In this document: piece after piece, positions 34,057 through 42,265 of the stretch | Position numbering within the stretch: the first letter of the stretch is position 1 | Layout of the letters: each line of letters begins with the position of its first letter | Assembly: GCA_021297855.1 (NCBI GenBank) | Contig: JAJTHM010000058.1 | Span: 25,177 to 89,176 of the forward strand | DNA length: 64,000 bases | Reading direction: 5' to 3' | Origin: Sphingobacteriales bacterium | Lineage (GTDB): Bacteria; Bacteroidota; Bacteroidia; Chitinophagales; JADJOU01 | Made by a program: the position numbers and the translations under genes | Notes under the pieces: generated by a model | What the model was told of the DNA's origin: nothing | What the model saw: only the letters and a program-made list of their open reading frames with translations | The model's database searches: none

Positions 34057-34518
34057 CTAATAATGATTAACGCTCATGTTCCACGTGGAACACTTTCTTT
34101 TCATAAAATCTAAATATCTATCTTCTTGTTTTCTCATAATATTTCTTTCTTCTTTTGTTTCATCATTATATCCATATAGGTGTAAAAAACCATGAATTAA
34201 CACTCTATTTACTTCGTCTCTTAAAGAAACACCATATCTTTTAGTGTTCTTTCTAATTTGCTTCAATGAGATATAAACATCTCCTGTTAATTCACACTCC
34301 TTTTCAGAAAGGTCGAATGTTAAAATATCAGTATTGTAGTTATGTTTCTTAAACTCTGTATTCATATTTATTTGTTCATTAGTTGAAACAAAATTATAAT
34401 TTATTTTTACTTTGTTTTTTCCACACCTTTTACTAATATATCTTGATAAAACTCGTTTATCAACCAATTTTAATACTTCTTTTTTATATCGAGATTTACT
34501 AAAATTAAATTCAATCAT
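34057..34518 (-). CDS. ybeY: Endoribonuclease YbeY
   Basis: A 153-residue metal-dependent RNase that matures 16S rRNA and takes part in ribosome quality control. The zinc-binding signature reads HGFLHLYGYND (around residues 115-125 of the longer frame); the first two His residues are conserved and the third ligand is Asp in place of the His of the E. coli HLLGYDH form. The frame is open to 34548, but ATG 34518 starts 1 nt after the L,D-transpeptidase stop and gives the usual length. The C-terminal codons (CSTWN) contain a complete parS-like palindrome. Confidence 0.92.
   Translation of the reverse strand: MIEFNFSKSRYKKEVLKLVDKRVLSRYISKRCGKNKVKINYNFVSTNEQINMNTEFKKHNYNTDILTFDLSEKECELTGDVYISLKQIRKNTKRYGVSLRDEVNRVLIHGFLHLYGYNDETKEERNIMRKQEDRYLDFMKRKCSTWNMSVNHY
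34077..34092. promoter_or_regulatory. parS: parS-like site 2 (ParB binding), inside ybeY
   Basis: TGTTCCACGTGGAACA is a perfect 16-bp palindrome. It lies within the last codons of ybeY, 47 bp centre to centre from site 1. Confidence 0.8.
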
Positions 34519-34519
34519 A

Positions 34520-35266
34520 TTAGAAAAATATATATTTACCTTCATCATTTACTTCGATGGTAGGTAATAGTCTCTTTTTATCAAAGTAGTCATAACCCTC
34601 TTTTAAATTTGTCCAAAAATCTAATATATCTTGTCTTCCAGAAAAATAATCCTTTTTCATCTTATTAAAATTATTCAGTGATAACTTTGTAGGAAAAATA
34701 TGAATAGGAATTTTGTCTAGACCTACATACTTTGAATATAAGTTAATTAAATAAATGGATTCGATGAGTGTGTCCGTCATTGGCAAACATCCTATAGTTT
34801 CACAACCACCGTGTATATAAATATCTCCTCCTAATTCGCCTTGTACTCCAAGAATACTATCGCTTTTATTAGGGTATGACAGTTTTAAAGATAGGTGATA
34901 CTTGCTTTGCGGATTGAAGTTTTCTATCGTATAAAAACCCTCTGGTATTTGAAGATCTCCTTGTTTACGTTTTGGCCCTAAATCACCTATTGTCTCGCAA
35001 ATTGGTAAAGATTTAATCATAATATACTTATTGCTATCATTTGAAAACGCCCATAATTCTAATACTTTATTCCATTTAAATGCACGCCAAAAAATCTTAT
35101 CAGAAGGAAAACTAATATTCTTAGAAGTAAACCAAGACTCTATAGAAATATATCGCTTCATATTCGCAGATGCTACACGTGGTTGGTTAAGTTGATTCGT
35201 AAACCAATCCTGGGCATTAAACGTATTCGTCATAAAGATTAAGAAAAAGATTAAAACAAATTTCAT
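34520..35266 (-). CDS. YafK-like L,D-transpeptidase (YkuD domain)
   Basis: A 248-residue exported enzyme with signal peptide MKFVLIFFLIFMTNTFNA. The YkuD catalytic motif is IHGGCETIGCLPM, with His152 and the nucleophile Cys160. The YafK-type spacing and the preceding PEGFYTIENFNPQSKYHLSL are typical of the group. It probably forms or hydrolyses peptidoglycan-linked amide bonds (3-3 crosslinks or lipoprotein attachment). It is upstream of ybeY with a 1-nt gap and has a TAATTTTG element only 4 nt before its ATG. Confidence 0.87.
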   Translation of the reverse strand: MKFVLIFFLIFMTNTFNAQDWFTNQLNQPRVASANMKRYISIESWFTSKNISFPSDKIFWRAFKWNKVLELWAFSNDSNKYIMIKSLPICETIGDLGPKRKQGDLQIPEGFYTIENFNPQSKYHLSLKLSYPNKSDSILGVQGELGGDIYIHGGCETIGCLPMTDTLIESIYLINLYSKYVGLDKIPIHIFPTKLSLNNFNKMKKDYFSGRQDILDFWTNLKEGYDYFDKKRLLPTIEVNDEGKYIFF

Positions 35267-35270
35267 ATTA

Positions 35271-35278
35271 CAAAATTA
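35271..35278 (-). promoter_or_regulatory. -7 promoter element of the L,D-transpeptidase gene
   Basis: TAATTTTG on the minus strand, 4 nt upstream of the ATG at 35266. Transcription starting a few bases downstream would give a leaderless mRNA. Confidence 0.45.
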
Positions 35279-35467
35279 ACAAGCTATAATATAAATATAA
35301 TTTATTTTTTAAAAGAGAAAATTAAGGATTATTATTATCTGTGTGAATTTAGTTATAACTTATAGTTTTAAGTATTGACTTTCTCATTGAACACAAATTT
35401 AATATACTATTCAACATTAAAATTATTTATAAATTTACTGATTATAAGACATTTATATATATTTATT

Positions 35468-35475
35468 TACATTTG
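35468..35475 (+). promoter_or_regulatory. Orphan -7-like element
   Basis: TACATTTG matches TAnnTTTG but faces no recognised gene. Confidence 0.3.
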
Positions 35476-35637
35476 TGGATTAAATCAAGAAGAACAAGTT
35501 TTTTACAGTGAATTGTGAGTTGGCATTTAAAACTATAACAAAAAGGATAAGAATTATGAGTATAAGTACAATGAAAAAAGATTCATAATAGAACGTTGTT
35601 TATATCTGATATCTTATTCATTTTTTGTCCACCTAAA

Positions 35638-35940
35638 TTATCCAAAGATGTTCATACCAGGAATATTAGGAATTACATCTTTTAACTCATTTATAATAAA
35701 GTTTTCCGACTCTTTTAGTGCTTTATTAATAGTTTCTCCTAATATTTTCTCTTGCTCAAACTTAGAGAGTTTAGCAAAATCGTCGTGAAGGGCAATAAAT
35801 GTAATGTCTTTTTTACCGTTTGTTTTAAGGGTTACTAAATTTTTTTCGTCTGAAATAGTGAAAGATTTCTCTACCACAGTTTTTTTCATTTGGGCAGCTT
35901 TTTCTTTGATTTCACCTAGTTTGGATAGAATGTCGAACAT
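35638..35940 (-). CDS. YbaB/EbfC-family nucleoid-associated protein
   Basis: A 100-residue DNA-binding protein. The layout is that of YbaB/EbfC: an N-terminal helix rich in Lys/Glu (SKLGEIKEKAAQMKKTVVEK), a small beta-sheet core (ISDEKNLVTLKTNGKKDITFIAL) and a C-terminal helix that ends IPGMNIFG. Dimeric homologues bind DNA with little sequence specificity and may influence gene expression or recombination. It is encoded 32 bp downstream of anmK, likely the same transcript. In many bacteria ybaB lies near recR or dnaX, so this context is unusual. Confidence 0.88.
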   Translation of the reverse strand: MFDILSKLGEIKEKAAQMKKTVVEKSFTISDEKNLVTLKTNGKKDITFIALHDDFAKLSKFEQEKILGETINKALKESENFIINELKDVIPNIPGMNIFG

Positions 35941-35972
35941 GAGTAATAGTTTAAAATATTAAATTATAAATT

Positions 35973-37028
35973 TTATGTAGAAGGACGATAAATGTTACCA
36001 CAGATAGTGTTTTCTTTAGCACCAGTAACGGAGGCTAACACATTGAATTTATTCTCAAGAAATCGCACACCCATCAATGACATAGCTAAAGCTTCTTTAT
36101 AATCAATTAGATGTGAATCTACGGTCAATAGGTTTAATTTTCTTTTTTTCAATAATTCTAATAAAAAAATATTATGAGCACCACCACCAGTAATTAATAA
36201 TTTTTCCGCATCTTTTACAAAACGGCAAATCTGAAGGACTATGTGCTCATAGAATGTTCTCAAGATATCAGGAATGGAATGTTTACTATCCTCACAAAGA
36301 GCAATAATTTCTCTCGAAAATCCATTATCTAAGCTTTTTGGAAAATTTATTTGAAAAAAGGAAAAACTATTTAAGTAACCTAATAGTACAGAATGAATCA
36401 CCCCCCTTTTCGCAATATTCCCATCGAGATCAAAAGAATTACCCGTTTTTTGAGCAAAATAATTTATAACTTGGTTGCATACACCAATGTCAGAAGAAAT
36501 AATTCTATCATCATGTTTAATAGAAATGTTCATGATACCGCCTAGGTTTAGACAATATTTTATCGCGGGAAAAAACAACAAATCACAAATAGGAACAATC
36601 GGCGCGCCTTGACCGCCAGCAGCAACATCTCGTTCACGAAAATTGTTTATCACGCGAAGACCAGAAACGTTAGCTAGGGACTGACCACAACCAATTTGTT
36701 TAGTAATTCCTTTTTTGGGAAAATGAAAAACCGTATGACCATGTGAAGCAATAAAATCAAGTTTTTCTATATTATTTTTTTCAATAAAAGTTTTACATTT
36801 TTCGCCCATCCATCGTCCGAAATTAAGGTCTAGTATAGCGAGATCTTGTGCTGAAATTTCAGCACAGTTCTTTAATTGATAAAAGAGGGAAGACGAAAAT
36901 TCGACGGTAGACCCCACAAGAATTTTATATGAATAAATGCCGCCATTTTCTTCTATCAATGAATAACAAATATCGAGTCCATCGAGAGATGAACCAGACA
37001 TAAGACCTAAAGAGTAAAACTGTGGCAT
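35973..37028 (-). CDS. anmK: Anhydro-N-acetylmuramic acid kinase
   Basis: AnmK converts 1,6-anhydroMurNAc from turned-over peptidoglycan to MurNAc-6-phosphate, using ATP, and so recycles cell wall. The 351-residue protein has the N-terminal signature LMSGSSLDGLDICY, ASHGHTVFHFP, the catalytic-site GQSLANVSGL with NNFRERDVAAGGQGAPIVP, LNLGGIMNIS and the adenosine-binding LITGGGAHNIFLLELL. All key blocks of the family are in order. A TATCTTTG element (37042-37049) precedes the ATG by 13 nt. Confidence 0.95.
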   Translation of the reverse strand: MPQFYSLGLMSGSSLDGLDICYSLIEENGGIYSYKILVGSTVEFSSSLFYQLKNCAEISAQDLAILDLNFGRWMGEKCKTFIEKNNIEKLDFIASHGHTVFHFPKKGITKQIGCGQSLANVSGLRVINNFRERDVAAGGQGAPIVPICDLLFFPAIKYCLNLGGIMNISIKHDDRIISSDIGVCNQVINYFAQKTGNSFDLDGNIAKRGVIHSVLLGYLNSFSFFQINFPKSLDNGFSREIIALCEDSKHSIPDILRTFYEHIVLQICRFVKDAEKLLITGGGAHNIFLLELLKKRKLNLLTVDSHLIDYKEALAMSLMGVRFLENKFNVLASVTGAKENTICGNIYRPST

Positions 37029-37041
37029 GAATTAATGAGTG

Positions 37042-37049
37042 CAAAGATA
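37042..37049 (-). promoter_or_regulatory. -7 promoter element of anmK
   Basis: TATCTTTG on the minus strand, 13 nt before the ATG. Confidence 0.5.
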
Positions 37050-37111
37050 GACTAGAAAATATATACCTGATTTAATAATCAAAAAAATGGATTAACAGAG
37101 GGGTGTCTATT

Positions 37112-38482
37112 TTAAAAACGAAACAATTTTTTTATCCATTTGAATAAGGCATACGGTGGATAGCGAAATGCTAAATCAATCCAATTGTAAGAGCGAATAA
37201 CGCCTCTGGAATGAGAGAATGCCAAGAATCCAGCCCTGCCGTGATAGTGCCCCATGCCACTAGCACCTACACCACCAAACGGCAAATTTTTATTAGAAAA
37301 GTGAATAACGGAATCGTTAATACAGGCACCACCCGAAGGAAAACGACTTAAAATCTTCTTTGCCCAATTGTTGGAACCAAAAACATAGAGCGAAAGAGGC
37401 TTTTCTTTCGGATACAAAGCGTCTAAATCTTTTTCATTTTCAAAGGTCAAAACAGGTAAAATGGGACCAAAAATTTCCTCTTGCATTGCTTTACTGCTAA
37501 GAGATACAGGATAAAGAATGGTGGGCGAAATATAAAGACTAGATTTATCGGTCTTACCACCATAGTATACTTCTTTCTCTTCAAGCAAATAGACCAATCG
37601 TTCATAAGCTACTTCATTTATAATTCGACCATAAAAGGGTGAAGTCTTGCTATCTTTGCCATAGAGCAGTTCAATTTCTTTTATCAAAAGAAAAAGAAAA
37701 TTATTTACAATAGAAAGGTGGACAATTAAAAAGTCTGGTGCAATGCAGGTTTGTCCGGAATTAATAAGCTTCCCCCAAACAATGCGCCGAGCAGCAAGCG
37801 CTATGTCGGCCGAGATGTCAACAATACAAGGACTTTTCCCGCCCAATTCTAAAATAACGGGGGTTAAATTGTCTGCTGCTGCAGCCATTACTTTTTTTCC
37901 TACAGCTGTGCTACCCGTAAAGAAAATTAAATCAAACGGAAGACGGACCAATTTCTCGCTGACGCTTCTGTCCCCTTCAATAAAGCAGACATAGTTGGGA
38001 TCGAAACAAAAAGCAATGATTTTAGAAACAATTTTATTTGTATTTGGCGTGTGCTCAGACCCCTTTACTATAACGCAGTTTCCAGCCCCTATGGCAGAAA
38101 CTAAAGGCAAAAAAGTCAGTTGAAAGGGATAGTTAAATGGGACAATATTTAGACAAACACCGAGAGGATCATATTTTATATAGCTGCTCGAAGGCAAAAG
38201 ATAAAGGGGGGAAAAAACAGATTTATCCGACGCCCAAGAGTTTAAATTGGAAACAAACAAATCAATTTCATTTAAAACCAGCCCAACTTCTGTGAAAAAA
38301 CTTTCTTCTTTGGATTTGTGTAAATCTAAAAAAAGGCTAGAATAAATTTCTTCTTCATGTGCCAAAATAGTAGATTTCAATTTTAATAATTGAGTTTTTC
38401 TAAAGGCAATATCTTTTGTTTTCTGACTAGAAAATAGTCGTTTTTGTGTCGAAATTAAGTCGTTAATGTTTAGTTTTTCCAT
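37112..38482 (-). CDS. Class 3-type aldehyde dehydrogenase
   Basis: A 456-residue NAD(P)-dependent aldehyde dehydrogenase that oxidises aldehydes to carboxylic acids. Visible landmarks: the substrate-side Asn in VPFNYPFQLTF, the cofactor-binding FFTGSTAVGKKVM, the general base Glu212 in LELGGKSPC and the nucleophile Cys246 in NSGQTC. A hydrophobic-basic C-terminus (YPPYALFKWIKKLFRF) suggests membrane anchoring as in fatty aldehyde dehydrogenases. It follows the alkane hydroxylase gene by 15 bp, so the likely substrate is the long-chain aldehyde from alkane oxidation. ATG 38482 gives the standard start (open frame to 38497). Confidence 0.9.
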   Translation of the reverse strand: MEKLNINDLISTQKRLFSSQKTKDIAFRKTQLLKLKSTILAHEEEIYSSLFLDLHKSKEESFFTEVGLVLNEIDLFVSNLNSWASDKSVFSPLYLLPSSSYIKYDPLGVCLNIVPFNYPFQLTFLPLVSAIGAGNCVIVKGSEHTPNTNKIVSKIIAFCFDPNYVCFIEGDRSVSEKLVRLPFDLIFFTGSTAVGKKVMAAAADNLTPVILELGGKSPCIVDISADIALAARRIVWGKLINSGQTCIAPDFLIVHLSIVNNFLFLLIKEIELLYGKDSKTSPFYGRIINEVAYERLVYLLEEKEVYYGGKTDKSSLYISPTILYPVSLSSKAMQEEIFGPILPVLTFENEKDLDALYPKEKPLSLYVFGSNNWAKKILSRFPSGGACINDSVIHFSNKNLPFGGVGASGMGHYHGRAGFLAFSHSRGVIRSYNWIDLAFRYPPYALFKWIKKLFRF

Positions 38483-38497
38483 TATTGTAAAACGCAA

Positions 38498-39556
38498 CTA
38501 TGCTAGTTCAGAGACAGAATTTTGAGATTTGTAGGCATCGAGCCTTTTGTGAATGAAAAAGAACCATAAAGGAGGCACGGTGCTCAAGAGCATCATGCCT
38601 GGATAGCCAGTGGGCATCTGAGGGCTATCTTCAAAATGGCGCAGAATCTGATATTTTCTACTGGAAATAAAGTGGTGGTCAGAGTGGCGCGAAAGTTCAA
38701 AAAGAAAAATGCGCCCAATGGGATGATTAGAATTCCATGAGTGAACAGGCATTGTTCTTTCATAGTCACCATTCTCTTTGCGTTTTCTTCGCAGACCATA
38801 ATGCTCGATATAATTCACCGTTTCTAGGAGAAAAATACCAATCAGTGCAGCAGCAATAAATGCCAACAAGGATTTGGTGCCAAATAAGAAAAAAATGCTA
38901 ATCAAAAACACCAATTGAATAACGCAAAAGAGAATCATTTCATTGTCAATTGAAAAAAAGAATTTCCCTTTACGATTAAGCATCTCGGATTGAATTTTCC
39001 ATGCTGAAATATAACCAGAAAAAATAGATCGCAAATGAAAAGCATAAAGAGATTCTCCTCGTTTAGCCGATGCTGGATCGTGGTCGGTAGAAACATTTTG
39101 ATGATGTCCGAAATTATGTTCTATAAAAAAATGCATGTAGAGCGAGGTCATCAATAAGGCCTTACTCATAAGTTTTTCATACCAGGTTGATCTGTGTCCG
39201 AGTTCGTGAGCTACATTAATACCTATTACACCACAAGCTAACCCCATGGAGACCGTTTTGCCGACCAATAGGTATGTTTTGGTCACAGAATTGATGTCAT
39301 ATAAAAAATAAAAGAGAAGTATAAACTGAAATGGTACAAAGAGATAAATCAAGATGTCATAGAAGGGCGCTGATTTGGCAATTGTTTCGCCCTCTGTAGT
39401 AAGATTGCTTTTATCGGCTTTTGTAAATAGCTCTATGATAGGTATGATAATAAATAAAAAAACAAGCGACTTAAAAACAAGAAAATTATCAGCCATTAAA
39501 GAAGAACCAATGGAGATAGGGATTAAGAGACAAAAAAGGTATTTGTATTTTTTCAA
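38498..39556 (-). CDS. alkB: Alkane 1-monooxygenase-like integral-membrane hydroxylase
   Basis: A 352-residue membrane di-iron hydroxylase of the AlkB type, which oxidises the terminal carbon of n-alkanes with O2 and electrons from rubredoxin. All three His boxes are present: HELGH (117-121), EHNFGHH (146-152) and RHSDHH (290-295). NYIEHYGL (248-255) is the signature separating AlkB from related desaturases and xylene monooxygenases. About six membrane helices flank them. No rubredoxin or rubredoxin reductase is encoded in this window. The start is TTG at 39556. A fatty-acid or other hydroxylase role cannot be excluded. Confidence 0.88.
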   Translation of the reverse strand: MKKYKYLFCLLIPISIGSSLMADNFLVFKSLVFLFIIIPIIELFTKADKSNLTTEGETIAKSAPFYDILIYLFVPFQFILLFYFLYDINSVTKTYLLVGKTVSMGLACGVIGINVAHELGHRSTWYEKLMSKALLMTSLYMHFFIEHNFGHHQNVSTDHDPASAKRGESLYAFHLRSIFSGYISAWKIQSEMLNRKGKFFFSIDNEMILFCVIQLVFLISIFFLFGTKSLLAFIAAALIGIFLLETVNYIEHYGLRRKRKENGDYERTMPVHSWNSNHPIGRIFLFELSRHSDHHFISSRKYQILRHFEDSPQMPTGYPGMMLLSTVPPLWFFFIHKRLDAYKSQNSVSELA

Positions 39557-39651
39557 ATGATATTTTCTTTGGTTCTAGGTTTTTTCAACAATGTCAATCG
39601 TGTTTTCTATGTTATAATGCCAAGAGCTATGAAACAGAGAGTAGAAAATTT

Positions 39652-41223
39652 CTATTTCAAAGAAATCTGTATCACGGCAGGTATGGGTTTACTCGTGCCA
39701 CCATTAGGCCAATGACTAATAAAGTTATCCTTATCCTTAGAGGTTTCTCCTGGATGTTGTACGCTCAGAAACAAGGTCTTGAAATCAGGGCTAAAATATG
39801 GACCAGTAAATTCCGCCGCATTAGGTGCAGAGGCTATTTGTACTACTTTCCCAGCATTTTTACCTGAAACGGGAACCATAAAGAGACCGTTGTTTTTAAA
39901 ATGTTCATATTGTTTCTTCTTTTGAGAACCAGCCGCTATATCAGATGTGAACCAGAGATTGTTTTTATTATCAAAGGCAAGATTGTCAGGACATGAGAAG
40001 CCACTTTCCTCACCACCAGTAAGGAAATATTCATGATTAAATTTTAAAGAACCCGCGTCCGCGTTTTCTTCCATAATTTTTAGAATAGATCCATGGTAGT
40101 TTCCTTTTGGTTTATTATTCGTCAAGGTAATATAAACATCTCTTGTCAAAGGATGTATTTCAATATCTTCGGGTCTCGCTAAAGGAGTTGCCTTGGCTAT
40201 TTTAGCTGCAATTCGGGTTTGAATCAAGAGCTCAACTTGAGACCGATAGAGTTTACTCAATTCCATATTTATATCTTTATCCAAGGGCACCCAATCACCC
40301 GATTCTAAATTGGCAACATAAAGCACACCAGTGTCTAAATTATCTTCTGCATCTGATATGAATTTATATAAATGTTCGTCGTTTGTATCATCGCCAGTAT
40401 AAACAACAACCTTGCCATTTTTAGCACGCGTAGTTGTAGCGCATTCATGAGCCATACGACCCATACTGATATGTTTTTTTGCCTCGCCACTTATCGGGTT
40501 TATTTCTACAACCCAGCCATAATGTTCAGGAGGATTGTCATAAAACTTTTCCCACCCAAACTCACTCTTGGTTCGCGTGACCATTCCTTCTTTATACACA
40601 GTTTCCCCATAAAACATATCATAATTTTCTTCACAGGTTAATATGGTATTCCAAGGGGTTTTACCACCAGCACAGTTTCCTAGAGTTCCCATAACAATAT
40701 TTGTGCCCAATATCTCGACATTGTTTGCAAAGGGAATTAAAGTCAAGGCTGAAAAGCGTCTATTATAAGGGCTATTTTTGATATAGGCCCAAGTATTAGT
40801 AGTTAAATCTTTTTTAATATGCACAAGAGCGCCACCAACCGAGTACATTTCTTTTTCAACTTCTTCCTTCGTAGGGGTATCAGTCATTTTATCTAAAATC
40901 ATAAATCGATCAGGAGATTCATGATTTACCCAGAGAATGCCTTCGTTACCATTTTTAGTTAAAGGGACAAAATTGATATAATCATTATTAAAACCAAAGC
41001 TTTCTTTGTCTGTCAATACATCTTGCCATTTAATAAGTAAATCATGTTTTAATTCTTTCGTTAAAACGACATTATCTTCATTAGAAAAAGAAATCCCTTC
41101 ATAGTCAATTTCCGACAGACAAGGACTGTGTTTTAGTTTTGGCAACTCAGCAGTAAACCCAGTATCCAATACAGAAACGGCCGTAGTGGCAGAAATAAAT
41201 TTTAAAAACGAACGACGTTTCAT
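39652..41223 (-). CDS. phoX: PhoX-type phosphatase, Tat-exported
   Basis: A 523-residue member of the PhoX (DUF839) family, calcium- and iron-dependent alkaline phosphatases that release phosphate from organic esters outside the cytoplasm. The N-terminus MKRRSFLKFISATTAVSVL is a twin-arginine signal. Family landmarks include LTCEENYDMFYGE, GWVVEINPISGEAKKH, MGRMAHECATTT, YTGDDTNDEHLYKF and CPDNLAFDNKNNLWFTSD. ATG 41223 is chosen (open frame to 41256) because it begins directly with the Tat signal. No PhoB box was identified. Some DUF839 proteins are not phosphatases. Confidence 0.85.
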   Translation of the reverse strand: MKRRSFLKFISATTAVSVLDTGFTAELPKLKHSPCLSEIDYEGISFSNEDNVVLTKELKHDLLIKWQDVLTDKESFGFNNDYINFVPLTKNGNEGILWVNHESPDRFMILDKMTDTPTKEEVEKEMYSVGGALVHIKKDLTTNTWAYIKNSPYNRRFSALTLIPFANNVEILGTNIVMGTLGNCAGGKTPWNTILTCEENYDMFYGETVYKEGMVTRTKSEFGWEKFYDNPPEHYGWVVEINPISGEAKKHISMGRMAHECATTTRAKNGKVVVYTGDDTNDEHLYKFISDAEDNLDTGVLYVANLESGDWVPLDKDINMELSKLYRSQVELLIQTRIAAKIAKATPLARPEDIEIHPLTRDVYITLTNNKPKGNYHGSILKIMEENADAGSLKFNHEYFLTGGEESGFSCPDNLAFDNKNNLWFTSDIAAGSQKKKQYEHFKNNGLFMVPVSGKNAGKVVQIASAPNAAEFTGPYFSPDFKTLFLSVQHPGETSKDKDNFISHWPNGGTSKPIPAVIQISLK

Positions 41224-41528
41224 TTCGAAATATGTTAACATGTAAATATAAAACAAATAAAGAAAAACAAATGTTTCGATTGAGTTAATAAAATTCTATT
41301 TTTAAAACTCAAATTAGATCTTAGCATTGAAATTGGCTTAAACCAAAATCCGCACCGTAGATATTGAAAGAAACTCTATCGCGGTATTAATGACACCAGA
41401 GCGAAAAGCAGTATAATTGACAAATATGCAACTAAACCGTGGATTATTGATCAACGTTAAGAGACAGGTGAACGCGAATTTTTTTCATAGTAACGGTAGA
41501 GTAACTTTCAAGAAGTAAAACCAAAGTC
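41224..41528. other. Intergenic region between phoX and dcd
   Basis: No convincing gene or RNA is seen. One minus-strand frame is open for about 46 codons (stop at 41338-41340) without a proper start or recognisable product, so it is probably chance or a worn remnant. Confidence 0.4.
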
Positions 41529-42050
41529 TTACTTTTCAAAATCTTTAAACAACAAACTCGGCTGTATCTCGCTGTTGTTTTGGTATTTGCCGCTTTTATA
41601 ATGCTCATATTCTCCGTCGATACTATGGTAGTAAATCTGACAAATTTCTACACCAGGATAAATGCGCAAAGGTTGAATAACAAAAATTTCTAATGTCCAG
41701 AATCCAGAGAAACCAACATCGCCGAAACCAGCGGTCACGTGAATAAACATACCTAAACGACCGATGGAACTTCGACCCTCAAGCATAGGCACATGCGATA
41801 GAGTTTCCGTAAATTCAAGCGTTCTACCGAGATAAAGTTTATTAGGCTCTAAGAGCAATCCGTCATCGGGAATAATCAGTTTGCTCGCCATGTTTTCTTT
41901 TTTCATATCGAGCTCATAATTATCATAAACCATGAGCTCATTGTGAAGGCGAAGGTTATAGCTGTTTGGATTCAACTGAGCAGAATTGTAAGGCTTGATA
42001 ATGATATCCTTGCCTATTCGTTTTTCTATTTCTTTACCACTAAGTATCAT
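41529..42050 (-). CDS. dcd: dCTP deaminase
   Basis: Dcd deaminates dCTP to dUTP, supplying dUMP for thymidylate synthesis. The 173-residue protein has the LNPNSYNLRLH start, EGRSSIGRLGMFIHVTAGF and DVGFSGFWTLEI, where the Glu is the catalytic residue, followed by PGVEICQIYY. Length and spacing match trimeric Dcd. A bifunctional dCTP deaminase/dUTPase cannot be excluded by sequence alone. It lies 29 bp downstream of the tail of the S9 peptidase gene on the same strand, separated by no terminator that I can see. Confidence 0.95.
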   Translation of the reverse strand: MILSGKEIEKRIGKDIIIKPYNSAQLNPNSYNLRLHNELMVYDNYELDMKKENMASKLIIPDDGLLLEPNKLYLGRTLEFTETLSHVPMLEGRSSIGRLGMFIHVTAGFGDVGFSGFWTLEIFVIQPLRIYPGVEICQIYYHSIDGEYEHYKSGKYQNNSEIQPSLLFKDFEK

Positions 42051-42079
42051 TGTTGTAATTGTTAGTTATTGGTTGTGAT

Positions 42080-42265
42080 TTACTTCATTGTAATAGTCAT
42101 GAGGGCATTGCCCATAGCAGGAATGATAGCCGTTATTTTTTTAGCCATTTTATGTTTGGAGTCTAGCCATAAAGTTGTGATGTCGCTCGCGTTATCTGTA
42201 TTAACTATTTCCACTTTTTGCATACCATTTTCCATTCCCTTATAATTTATCTGAACTAATTTAGC
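42080..42265 (-). pseudogene. Detached C-terminal segment of the S9 peptidase (after an in-frame stop)
   Basis: Directly after the TAA at 42268-42266 the same frame stays open for 61 codons, to a second TAA. The translated tail includes MQKVEIVNTDNASDITTLWL and KHKMAKKITAIIPAMG, the way the DUF3108-like C-terminal domain of such peptidases normally ends (VEI, TLW, K-x-VVKV, MG, with a final ITMK). The first TAA is therefore probably a recent nonsense mutation or a read-through site. An internal ATG (42232) could start a 50-residue peptide, but that is less likely. Confidence 0.75.

Larger units (their letters stand above)
35267..35637. other. Intergenic region with an orphan promoter-like element
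   Basis: No gene of ordinary size fits here; the sequence is very AT-rich. It holds a TAATTTTG element for the L,D-transpeptidase (35271-35278, minus), a plus-strand TACATTTG (35468-35475), a near-match DnaA box (TGTGGATTA at 35474-35482) and a 10-codon open frame (35556-35588, MSISTMKKDS) preceded by AAAAAGGATAA. Confidence 0.5.

Noticed and set aside
35267..35640. Possible replication origin
   Set aside because: Only one near-match DnaA box (TGTGGATTA), no cluster, and the genes on both sides point the same way. parS sites nearby suggest only general origin proximity.
41338..41490. 46-codon minus-strand open frame between phoX and dcd
   Set aside because: No start codon context, no recognisable sequence, length expected by chance.
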